From CAG-1782 sp964418255 (GTDB lineage Bacteria > Bacillota > Clostridia > Christensenellales > DTU072): 64,000 bases of DNA. Shown here piece by piece: positions 57,513-64,000 of this stretch (positions within the stretch are counted from its first letter, which is position 1; every line of letters starts with the position of its first letter). The position numbers and the translations under genes were made by a program. The DNA lies in contig CAYQKV010000003.1 of NCBI GenBank assembly GCA_964418255.1, positions 112,718-176,717 on the forward strand. Direction: 5' to 3'. The notes below the pieces were generated by a model. That model did not search any database, was not told the origin of the DNA, and saw only the letters and a list, made by a program, of their open reading frames with translations.

Positions 57513-59242
57513 AGAATATTCCCGTCAAGAGAATAATGCGTTACGTTGCGCCGCACGCGCCGTATCTTGCCGCAAGTCTTATTTGTTCGGTCATTTACGC
57601 GGTTTGCGCTCTGTTTATTCCCGTAGCCGTAGGGAAAAGCGTGGATTTGTTCGTAGGGAAAAACGCGGTTGACTTTGTTATTCTCGGGAAATACCTCGTA
57701 ATGATAGGCGGGCTTGCCGCCGCGGCGGGAATAGTGCAGTACGTTCAGGGCGTCGCAAACAACCGCCTCGCGTTTCTTACCGTGCGGGATTTACGCAACG
57801 AAATAATCGCAAAACTTCAACGCTTGCCCTTATCTTATTTCGACGCAAAACCGTCGGGAGAAATCGTAAACGCGATAACGACGGACGCGGAGGCTCTTTC
57901 CGACGGCGTACTGCTCGGGTTTACGCAACTGTTTACGGGCGCGGTCACTATTATCGGAACGCTCGTGTTTATGATAGTATACAGTCCGTTCGTCGCGCTC
58001 GTCGTGGTTTGTCTTACGCCGCTGTCGCTGTTCGCCGCGAAAATGCTCGCTTCGAAAACGCACGAAAAATTCGCCGCGCAGGCAAAACTAAAAGCGGAAG
58101 AGACTTCGTTTATCGAAGAAACCGTCTATAATAATAAAACCGTCAAAGCGTATGGAAGAGAAAGCGCGATGGAAGATAAATTTGCGGTTATCGACGAAGA
58201 ACTTAGAAAAACTTCCCTCGGCGCGACGTTCTTTTCTTCGCTGACCAACCCCGTTACGCGTTTTGTAAACGCCACGGTCTACGCCGCGGTCGCGCTTGTC
58301 GGAGGACTGAGCGCGGCAAACCTTTTGCCTTTCGGAGTCGCGCTTACCGCGGGCACGCTTACTTGTCTGTTGAATTACGCGGGGCAATTTGCAAAACCGT
58401 TTAACGAAATTTCGGGAGTTATCACCGAATTGCAGGCGTCCGCGGTGGGCGCGAACCGCATTTTTTCATTGCTTGACGAAAAGGAAGAACCCGCCGACGA
58501 AGACGGCGTTGTTATCGAAGGAACGGGCAGCGTAGAGATGAAAAACGTTTCGTTTTCTTACGACAAGTCGCGTGAGCTTATGAAAAATCTTTGTTTCTCG
58601 GTAGACCCCGGGAAACACGTCGCCATAGTCGGACCGACGGGTTGCGGAAAAACCACGCTCATAAATTTACTGATGCGATTTTACGACGTGGACGAAGGCG
58701 CAGTTATCGTAAACGGTACGGACGTAAGGAAAGCGACGCGCGCGTCTTTACGCGACAACTGGGGTATGGTGTTGCAGGAAAGCTGGATAAGGAAAGCGAG
58801 CATAAGAGAAAATTTAACGTTTTCGGCTCCCGTTTCCGATGAAAAGATAACCGAAGCAGTCAAAATGTGTAAAGCGGACGGATTTATAGCAAGGCTCGGA
58901 GGACTGGACGCGCAGATAACCGAAGACAGCTTGTCGCAGGGAGAAAAGCAACTATTATGCATAGCTCGAGTTATGCTTTCCGACCCGTCGATGCTGATAC
59001 TTGACGAAGCGACAAGCGCGGTCGATTTGCGTACGGAAGTAAAAATCAACGAAGCGTTCGATATGCTTATGAAAGGCAAGACGAGTTTTATCGTCGCGCA
59101 CAGACTGTCCACGATAAAAAACGCCGACGTTATACTCGTAATGAAAGACGGCGACGTTATAGAAAAAGGCACGCATAAAGAATTGCTCGATAAAGGCGGT
59201 TTTTACAGAGAACTGTACTACGGTTCGCTCGGCGGAGAATGA
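57509..59242 (+). CDS. ABC exporter partner half-transporter
   Basis: From the ATG at 57509 (GGGAGGG upstream) the protein has 577 residues, six helices and a nucleotide-binding domain with Walker A VGPTGCGKTTLINL, Walker B MLILDEATSAVD with the catalytic Glu, and the switch His in VAHRLST. Its signature reads LSQGEKQLL in place of LSGGQ. The deviant signature faces the degenerate site of the partner and its own intact Walker motifs face the partner's normal signature. An XRE regulator follows. Confidence 0.92.
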   Translation: MKNIPVKRIMRYVAPHAPYLAASLICSVIYAVCALFIPVAVGKSVDLFVGKNAVDFVILGKYLVMIGGLAAAAGIVQYVQGVANNRLAFLTVRDLRNEIIAKLQRLPLSYFDAKPSGEIVNAITTDAEALSDGVLLGFTQLFTGAVTIIGTLVFMIVYSPFVALVVVCLTPLSLFAAKMLASKTHEKFAAQAKLKAEETSFIEETVYNNKTVKAYGRESAMEDKFAVIDEELRKTSLGATFFSSLTNPVTRFVNATVYAAVALVGGLSAANLLPFGVALTAGTLTCLLNYAGQFAKPFNEISGVITELQASAVGANRIFSLLDEKEEPADEDGVVIEGTGSVEMKNVSFSYDKSRELMKNLCFSVDPGKHVAIVGPTGCGKTTLINLLMRFYDVDEGAVIVNGTDVRKATRASLRDNWGMVLQESWIRKASIRENLTFSAPVSDEKITEAVKMCKADGFIARLGGLDAQITEDSLSQGEKQLLCIARVMLSDPSMLILDEATSAVDLRTEVKINEAFDMLMKGKTSFIVAHRLSTIKNADVILVMKDGDVIEKGTHKELLDKGGFYRELYYGSLGGE

Positions 59243-59252
59243 GGCGCAGGTT

Positions 59253-59687
59253 ATGGGAGAAAAAGAAAGTTTTTTCGCGCGACTAAGCGACCTGATGTCC
59301 GACGAAGGACTGAACGCGGAAAGTCTTGCGCAAAAGGCGGAGATAGACCCGTCGGGGATAAGGCGCTATCTGAGAAAGGAAATTCTGCCTACCTTAAAAA
59401 ACGCGATAAAGTTAGCCGAGTATTTTCATTGCCGATTGAATTATCTTTTCGGATTGGACGACGATTGCGGACGGTTTGACGAGAAAAGCGCAGATTTTGC
59501 CGAGAGTTTCGAAAAAGCGCTCAGAGAAAAGAACGTTACGAGGTACAGGCTTTGCAAAGATACTCGCATTTCTCCGCAGAGCGCGGACGACTGGTTTAAC
59601 GCAAAGCGCAAACCGTCTATGGAAAACGTTTTGAAAATAGCCGAATATCTCGACTGTTCCGTCGATTATCTTGTCGGAAGAGAGTAG
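59253..59687 (+). CDS. Tandem XRE helix-turn-helix protein
   Basis: The 144-residue protein is made of two similar Cro/C1-type domains: GLNAESLAQKAEIDPSGIRR with YFHCRLNYLFGL, and NVTRYRLCKDTRISPQSADD with YLDCSVDYLVGRE. Fusion of two such domains in one chain would let a monomer contact two half sites. It starts ten bases after the ABC gene and is a candidate regulator of that operon. No operator was identified. Confidence 0.85.
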   Translation: MGEKESFFARLSDLMSDEGLNAESLAQKAEIDPSGIRRYLRKEILPTLKNAIKLAEYFHCRLNYLFGLDDDCGRFDEKSADFAESFEKALREKNVTRYRLCKDTRISPQSADDWFNAKRKPSMENVLKIAEYLDCSVDYLVGRE

Positions 59688-59706
59688 TATATAATATGGA
59701 TAGAAT

Positions 59707-59744
59707 AAAACTCCCGCAACAGATTAAATGCGCGGGAGTTTTTT
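59707..59744. terminator. Bidirectional terminator
   Basis: AAAACTCCCGC (59707-59717) and GCGGGAGTTTT (59732-59742) form an 11 bp stem with T on the right and A on the left. Confidence 0.85.
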
Positions 59745-59773
59745 ATGTTGATTTTGAAAGTATAGTCAAGGGA

Positions 59774-60196
59774 TTAGCCGTTTATATTATAGTCTTCGCA
59801 GAGAAGATTCATAGCTTTGAGCTGTTTGTAAGTATAAATGAACGGTCCGACGACGATGAGCGCGCCAAGCACGTTCCAACCCCAGAAAGAACCCGCGCCG
59901 AATTTATAGCCTATACCGCGACGGGAAAGTTCGTTTCCCATACGTTTGCTGAGTCTGTGATTCCAGACTATTGCGCCGATACCAAGGGTCAAAGGCGCGA
60001 TGATGAGGATAAGAAGTATGTAGTTCATTGTCTTTTTACCGTCGTAATCCGAAGCAATCGTGTTGATGTCGTCGCTGATTTGATAATATAAAACCAAATC
60101 GTAAATACCGCACGTTATTAACGATAAAAGAAAAGTTTTCAAAAGCCCTCTGTTGGTTTTGAGCTGTCTACGGTTACTGCCGTTGTCTTTTGCCAT
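59774..60196 (-). CDS. DUF4234 membrane protein
   Basis: The 140-residue protein fits DUF4234: a helix in TFLLSLITCGIYDLVLYYQ, the SDDINTIASDYDGKKTMNYI loop, and two more helices (LILIIAPLTLGIGAIVWNHR; VLGALIVVGPFIYTYKQL). GGAGG precedes the ATG at 60196. It is a monocistronic gene of unknown function; the N-terminus is basic. Confidence 0.82.
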   Translation of the reverse strand: MAKDNGSNRRQLKTNRGLLKTFLLSLITCGIYDLVLYYQISDDINTIASDYDGKKTMNYILLILIIAPLTLGIGAIVWNHRLSKRMGNELSRRGIGYKFGAGSFWGWNVLGALIVVGPFIYTYKQLKAMNLLCEDYNING

Positions 60197-60321
60197 TTTG
60201 TTCCTCCGATTTTTTAAGGTTATTTTAATAATCCGATTATACGCCGCAACATAGCGGGGTGTCAATATTTATCAGCGGTTTTTACGTTTTTGCAAAAATG
60301 TTGTAATTTTCGATAAACTTA

Positions 60322-60351
60322 TTGACAGGGCATTTTTGCTTGTGTTATAAC
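60322..60351 (+). promoter_or_regulatory. Promoter of cysK
   Basis: TTGACA (60322-60327) and TATAAC (60346-60351) with 18 bases between. The leader is about 110 bases; I see no T-box or terminator in it. Confidence 0.7.
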
Positions 60352-60466
60352 ATAGGCGTCGTGAAAGTAGGGTTGTATTTTTAATATCAAAGGAAAAGAC
60401 AATACGAAAAAAACGAATTTTCAGAGGCGCGTTATTGCAATCAAATAAAAAACGGAGGAAGTAACA

Positions 60467-61399
60467 ATGCCGAAAATTTATAGATACGTAGACGAACTCA
60501 TAGGGAAAACGCCGTTGCTCGAATTTACTCATATAGAGGAAAAGTTAGGGTTAAAGGCAAAAGTTATTGCAAAGCTCGAATACCTCAATCCCGCGGGTTC
60601 GGTAAAAGACAGAGTTGCGAAAGCGATGATAGACGACGCAGAGAGGAGCGGGAAACTGAAAAGGGGTTCGGTGATAATCGAACCTACCTCGGGAAACACG
60701 GGAATAGGGCTTGCTTCGGTTGCGGCGGCGAGGGGTTATCGTATCATTATCGTAATGCCCGAAACTATGTCGGTGGAAAGAAGAATTCTTATGAAAGCGT
60801 ACGGGGCGGAACTTGTGCTTAGCGACGGCTCGAAAGGAATGAAGGGCGCGATAGACAAAGCGGAAGAGCTCGCAAAGGAAATTCCCGACAGTTTTATACC
60901 CGGGCAGTTTGTCAACCCCGCCAACGCGCAGGCGCACAGAGAGAGCACGGGACCGGAAATTTATGAAGATACCGACGGGAAAGTCGATATTTTCGTCGCG
61001 GGCGTAGGCACGGGCGGAACGATAACGGGAATAGGGGAATATCTCAAAGGAAAAAATCCCGACGTAAAAGTCGTCGCGGTGGAACCCGCGTCTTCGGCGG
61101 TATTGTCAAAAGGCGTAGCGGGGTCGCATAGGATACAGGGCATAGGAGCAGGATTTGTGCCCGAGGTACTGAATACCGAAATTTATGACGAAATTTTTCC
61201 CGTGAACGACGAGGACGCGTTTGCTACGAGTAGACTCATCGGAAAAAAAGAGGGGGTCTTAGTGGGGATTTCTTCGGGCGCGGCGGCGTACGCGGCGATA
61301 GAACTTGCGAAACGCCCCGAAAACGAAGGGAAGAATATAGTTGTTCTTCTTCCGGATACGGGCGACAGGTATCTTTCGACCAAACTTTTTGCCGAATAA
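60467..61399 (+). CDS. cysK: Cysteine synthase A
   Basis: This PLP enzyme makes cysteine from O-acetylserine and sulfide. The 310-residue protein has LIGKTPLLEF, the Lys in NPAGSVKDRVAKAMI (about residue 46), the substrate loop EPTSGNTGIGLA, the phosphate-binding GVGTGGTITGIGEYLK and GISSGAAAYAA. Its C-terminus lacks the extended region of cystathionine beta-synthase. GGAGGAAG lies upstream; the gene is transcribed alone. Confidence 0.95.
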   Translation: MPKIYRYVDELIGKTPLLEFTHIEEKLGLKAKVIAKLEYLNPAGSVKDRVAKAMIDDAERSGKLKRGSVIIEPTSGNTGIGLASVAAARGYRIIIVMPETMSVERRILMKAYGAELVLSDGSKGMKGAIDKAEELAKEIPDSFIPGQFVNPANAQAHRESTGPEIYEDTDGKVDIFVAGVGTGGTITGIGEYLKGKNPDVKVVAVEPASSAVLSKGVAGSHRIQGIGAGFVPEVLNTEIYDEIFPVNDEDAFATSRLIGKKEGVLVGISSGAAAYAAIELAKRPENEGKNIVVLLPDTGDRYLSTKLFAE

Positions 61400-61441
61400 A
61401 AAGCCGAAAATCGAACGCTTTTCGGGGGACTTTGTATTTTT

Positions 61442-61793
61442 GGTAAGTCCGGAGCAGGCAGTTCAAAAGTATCTAAAACTAAAATAAAAGGGAATACTAA
61501 GTTGCATTCCCTTTTATTTGGAGCTGATAGGCAGATTTGAACTGCCGACCCCGTCCGCGTCGAAACGTTCGCTTCTTAGCCTGCGTGCGCGGTGCTTACG
61601 CAAGGCTGTTTACGCTCGGTTTCTCCTTATCCCCCAAAAGCATACGCTTTTCGGGGACCCCGAGTAAGTTATGTCCTTGGTAAGTCCGGAGTAGGCAGTT
61701 CAAAAGTATCTAAAACTAAAATAAAAGGGAATACTAAATTGTATTCCCTTTTATTTGGAGCTGATAGGCAGATTTGAACTGCCGACCCCGTCC
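61442..61793. repeat. 115 bp direct repeat containing the 3' half of tRNA-Thr
   Basis: 61442-61556 and 61679-61793 match with a constant offset of 237 and few changes. The shared unit is a GGTAAGTCCGG segment, a GGGAATAC/GTATTCCC hairpin and 38 bases of the tRNA-Thr 3' half including CCA (first copy 61519-61556). A weaker 5'-half-like piece of the same tRNA is at 61876-61892. The remaining 61557-61678 holds only a CCCC-rich hairpin (about 61633-61657). The region 61400-62180 has no protein gene. Confidence 0.8.
61715..61755 (-). terminator. Terminator of tRNA-Thr
   Basis: ATAAAAGGGAATAC (61721-61734) pairs with GTATTCCCTTTTAT (61741-61754); on the minus strand it follows CCA and is followed by T-rich sequence. 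Confidence 0.8.
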
Positions 61794-61831
61794 TTACCAA
61801 GGACGTGCTCTACCGACTGAGCCATATCAGC
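61756..61831 (-). tRNA. tRNA-Thr (GGT)
   Basis: On the minus strand the acceptor GCTGATA pairs with TATCAGC, the anticodon loop is TTGGTAA and CCA is encoded. It is complete. Confidence 0.95.
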
Positions 61832-61936
61832 TTATGTTATAAACGGCGCACCGTGCCGTTTGCTTAACGCGTCGCGCCGACTGAGCCTATCAATACTGTG
61901 TTGACAAACAATATTCGGCACGCTTTTAGCATAATT

Positions 61937-61965
61937 ATTATATAGAAAAGGTTGTATCTTGTCAA
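61937..61965 (-). promoter_or_regulatory. Promoter of tRNA-Thr
   Basis: On the minus strand TTGACA (61965-61960), 17 bases and TATAAT (61942-61937). About 100 bases of leader precede the tRNA, including the 5'-half-like remnant. Confidence 0.85.
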
Positions 61966-62021
61966 GCGGTTTTGCGGTACTTATACCGACTTTTCTGTCG
62001 CATTCCTGTTGTCGATTTTGT

Positions 62022-62050
62022 TTGACAAACGGTTTTCGATGGTGTAATAT
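62022..62050 (+). promoter_or_regulatory. Promoter of guaB
   Basis: TTGACA (62022-62027), 17 bases and TAATAT (62045-62050). The predicted start near 62057 gives a leader of about 124 bases. Confidence 0.85.
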
Positions 62051-62117
62051 CTTAATATGGAAAGGGTAAGTATAATTCTTCTTACAAAATATCTTTTTTA
62101 TAAGGAATAAAACTGTG

Positions 62118-62154
62118 GTTCGGTTTTGCGGCTCGTCCGCGCCGAACTTTTTTT
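62118..62154 (+). terminator. Terminator inside the guaB leader (attenuator candidate)
   Basis: GTTCGG (62118-62123) pairs with CCGAAC (62142-62147) around an inner GCGG/CCGC stem, then seven T (62148-62154). It lies between the guaB promoter and the ribosome site at 62169. A GTAAG/CTTAC stem lies upstream in the leader. The placement suggests premature termination control. Confidence 0.75.
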
Positions 62155-62180
62155 ATATAAAGAAAAACGGAGGTAAAAAA

Positions 62181-63686
62181 ATGGCACGTTATTATGAAGA
62201 ACCGTCGAGAACGTTCAGCGAATATCTTCTTCTTCCCGGTTACACCGGACCCGATTGTATTCCCGCAAACGTTTCTCTTTCTACGCCGCTTGTAAAGTTT
62301 CGTAAAGGCGAAAAAAGCTCGATTACGCTTAATATTCCGCTTACTTCTGCGATTATGCAGTCTGTTAGCAACGACACTCTCGCAATCGCGCTTGCAAAAG
62401 AAGGCGGTTTATCTTTTATCTTCGGCAATCAGCCGATAGAATCCGAAGCGGCTATGGTCGCGCGGGTTAAAAACCACAAGGCGGGGTTTGTTATCAGCGA
62501 CAGCAATCTTACGCCCGACGCAACTCTCGGAGACGTTCTCGCCCTTATTCAGCGTACGGGACACTCCACGATTGCGGTAACGGAAAACGGCAGTCACGAC
62601 GGGAAACTCCTCGGACTCGTTACAAGCCGCGATTATCGCATAAGCAGGATGTCGACCGACACTAAGGTAGCCACGTTTATGACGCCGATAAAATCGCTCA
62701 TAACCGCTCCGTTAAGTACAAATCTTGCCGAAGCGAACGATATAATATGGGAACATAAACTAAATCAACTTCCCATCGTGGACGAGAACGGAAACCTTGT
62801 CTATCTCGTGTTCAGAAAGGATTATTCCGACCATAAAGACAACCCGCTCGAAATTCTCGACGATAAAAAACGTTATATGGTGGGTGCGGGTATAAATACA
62901 CTCGATTACGAAAAACGGGTTCCCAAACTGATTGAAGCGGGAGCAGATGTGCTCTGTATTGACAGTAGCGAGGGCTACACCGTATGGCAAAAGCGCACGA
63001 TAGAATTTATCCGTGAAAAATACGGCGAAACGGTTAAAGTCGGCGCGGGAAACGTCGTGGACAAAGACGGTTTTCTTTTTCTTGCGGAAGCCGGCGCGGA
63101 CTTTGTAAAAGTAGGAATAGGCGGCGGCAGCATTTGTATTACGCGCGAGCAGAAAGGTATAGGAAGAGGACAGGCGACCGCGCTTATCGAAGTGGCGCAG
63201 GCCCGCGACGAATATTTCGAAAAGACAGGCGTTTATATACCTATTTGTTCGGACGGCGGGATTGTGCACGACTATCATATGACGCTTGCCTTGGCAATGG
63301 GCGCGGACTTTTTGATGCTCGGAAGATACTTTGCGCGTTTTGACGAAAGCCCGACGAATAAGCTCAACGTAAACGGAACATACGTCAAGGAATACTGGGG
63401 AGAAGGAAGCAACCGCGCGCGCAACTGGCAGAGATACGACCTCGGCGGCAAAAGCGGGTTGGGCTTCGAAGAAGGGGTAGACGCATACGTACCTTACGCG
63501 GGCAGACTGAAAGACAACGTAAACAAAAGCCTTTATAAAGTCAAAAGCACGATGTGTAATTGCGGCGTAACGACGATACCCGATTTGCAGAAAAACGCGA
63601 AAATAACTCTTGTCAGCGCGACGAGTATCGTCGAAGGCGGAAGCCACGACGTTATGATAAAATCGCAGAATAGGACGGAGAGGTAG
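62181..63686 (+). CDS. guaB: IMP dehydrogenase
   Basis: GuaB oxidises IMP to XMP, the first committed step to GMP. From the ATG at 62181 (GGAGGTAAAAAA upstream) it has 501 residues. The barrel start has MARYYEEPSRTFSEYLLLPG; CBS domains span about 95-215 (LVTSRDYRISRMSTDT; LNQLPIVDENGNLVYLVFRK). The active site loop is KVGIGGGSICITREQKGIGR with the catalytic Cys about 319, and GQATALIEVAQARDEYFEKT follows. The ICIT/EQKGIGR loop differs from the common SICTTR/VVAGVGVP form and belongs to a divergent subfamily. The usual Arg-Tyr flap is near NRARNWQRYD. Confidence 0.93.
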   Translation: MARYYEEPSRTFSEYLLLPGYTGPDCIPANVSLSTPLVKFRKGEKSSITLNIPLTSAIMQSVSNDTLAIALAKEGGLSFIFGNQPIESEAAMVARVKNHKAGFVISDSNLTPDATLGDVLALIQRTGHSTIAVTENGSHDGKLLGLVTSRDYRISRMSTDTKVATFMTPIKSLITAPLSTNLAEANDIIWEHKLNQLPIVDENGNLVYLVFRKDYSDHKDNPLEILDDKKRYMVGAGINTLDYEKRVPKLIEAGADVLCIDSSEGYTVWQKRTIEFIREKYGETVKVGAGNVVDKDGFLFLAEAGADFVKVGIGGGSICITREQKGIGRGQATALIEVAQARDEYFEKTGVYIPICSDGGIVHDYHMTLALAMGADFLMLGRYFARFDESPTNKLNVNGTYVKEYWGEGSNRARNWQRYDLGGKSGLGFEEGVDAYVPYAGRLKDNVNKSLYKVKSTMCNCGVTTIPDLQKNAKITLVSATSIVEGGSHDVMIKSQNRTER

Positions 63687-63694
63687 AATATTTT

Positions 63695-63870
63695 CCGACC
63701 AAACGTTATGCGGAAAATCGCTCGCGGTCGGTATAAAAGCCGACACGCGGACGATTTTTTTATCCGCATAAGTCGGACTACCACGGAAGCAAAATGACAC
63801 ATTTTGCTTGTATCCTTAGTTCGCAGGGGAAATTTCCCCTGCTCGACCCCTATATGGGCAAAAAGTGAGA
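63695..63870 (+). repeat. Structured intergenic repeat (copy 2)
   Basis: This copy directly follows guaB and matches copy 1 (6993-7168) nearly throughout: CCGACCAAACGTTATGCGGA, the CGATTTTTTT run, AAGCAAAATG/CATTTTGCTT and the GGGGAAATTTCCCC hairpin. Confidence 0.85.
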
Positions 63871-63874
63871 TACT

Positions 63875-64000
63875 CCGACCACACGTTGCGCGGAGATTTT
63901 CCGTCAGTCGCTGTGCTTTGTGTCGATAAAATCTTATATCCGCGCAAGTCGGACTACCACGGAAGCAAAATGACACATTTTGCTTGTATCCTTAGTTCGC
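63875..64000 (+). repeat. Structured intergenic repeat (copy 3, cut by window end)
   Basis: This third copy lies in direct orientation four bases after copy 2. Its stem reads TTGCGCGGA/TCCGCGCAA where copies 1 and 2 read TTATGCGGA/TCCGCATAA, so both arms changed together. It shares the GTCGGACTACCACGGAAGCA segment and continues past 64000. Confidence 0.85.

Noticed and set aside
60352..60466. T-box or SAM riboswitch before cysK
   Set aside because: The leader lacks a terminator, a T-box consensus and recognisable riboswitch core motifs.
62057..62117. Purine or ykkC-type riboswitch before guaB
   Set aside because: None of the conserved core motifs of these classes is visible; only the terminator is clear.

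Overview
The window looks like the chromosome of an anaerobic, spore-forming member of the Bacillota, most likely an uncultured Clostridia lineage. The evidence is spoIIR, sleB, ypeB and a SipL-like spore coat gene, a veg gene, NfeD/FloA, a PerR-rubrerythrin oxidative stress pair in place of catalase, strong GGAGG ribosome binding sites, and many TTGACA-N17-TATAAT promoters. The species assignment is inference.

Layout. 1-10.7 kb: end of a lipoprotein gene, nfeD-floA and a small partner, malQ, queH, a trypsin-like lipoprotein, rsmG, a structured intergenic repeat, parB, then a restriction-modification pair whose nuclease gene carries an early in-frame stop and whose methyltransferase is fused to a helix-turn-helix domain. 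10.7-22.6 kb: spore genes (spoIIR-sleB-ypeB), an esterase, a GPH sugar transporter, a CrtI-like flavoprotein with a ferredoxin-reductase-like partner, an XRE regulator, veg and a SipL-like gene. 22.6-29.2 kb: three LRR_5 (BspA-type) genes without export signals, a sodium:amino-acid symporter and a tRNA cluster (fMet, Met, Glu, Val).

29.163-40.525 kb: an 11.4 kb integrated element in tRNA-Val, bounded by a 46 bp perfect att repeat. It has a tyrosine integrase, a large membrane P-loop protein, two tiny one-helix membrane proteins, a protein with a signal peptide and a C-terminal membrane anchor, small basic proteins, an XRE repressor with divergent operators, a RelBE-type toxin-antitoxin pair, a hairpin-rich non-coding region and an HUH rolling-circle replication protein. 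I read it as a cryptic inovirus-like (filamentous phage) prophage. It also carries a convincing promoter-cloverleaf-terminator cassette, a candidate small RNA or strand-synthesis origin. In the excised circle the leftward operon would point through the att site into rep.

40.5-45.8 kb is a scrapyard: two IS3-family relics flanking an AT-rich membrane sialidase, the end of a large serine recombinase, a 194 bp tandem duplication, a YefM/YoeB pair and a racemase pseudogene. 45.9-61.4 kb returns to core genes: perR-rubrerythrin with a Per box, an SPFH/zinc-ribbon membrane operon, an SDR, a metal-binding HMA protein, aminotransferase-trmB-rlmI, a DUF4422 protein with a heterodimeric ABC exporter, an XRE regulator, a DUF4234 protein and cysK. 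61.4-64 kb holds tRNA-Thr with partial copies on both sides, guaB with a terminator in its leader, and two more copies of the structured intergenic repeat, in which base pairs covary between copies.
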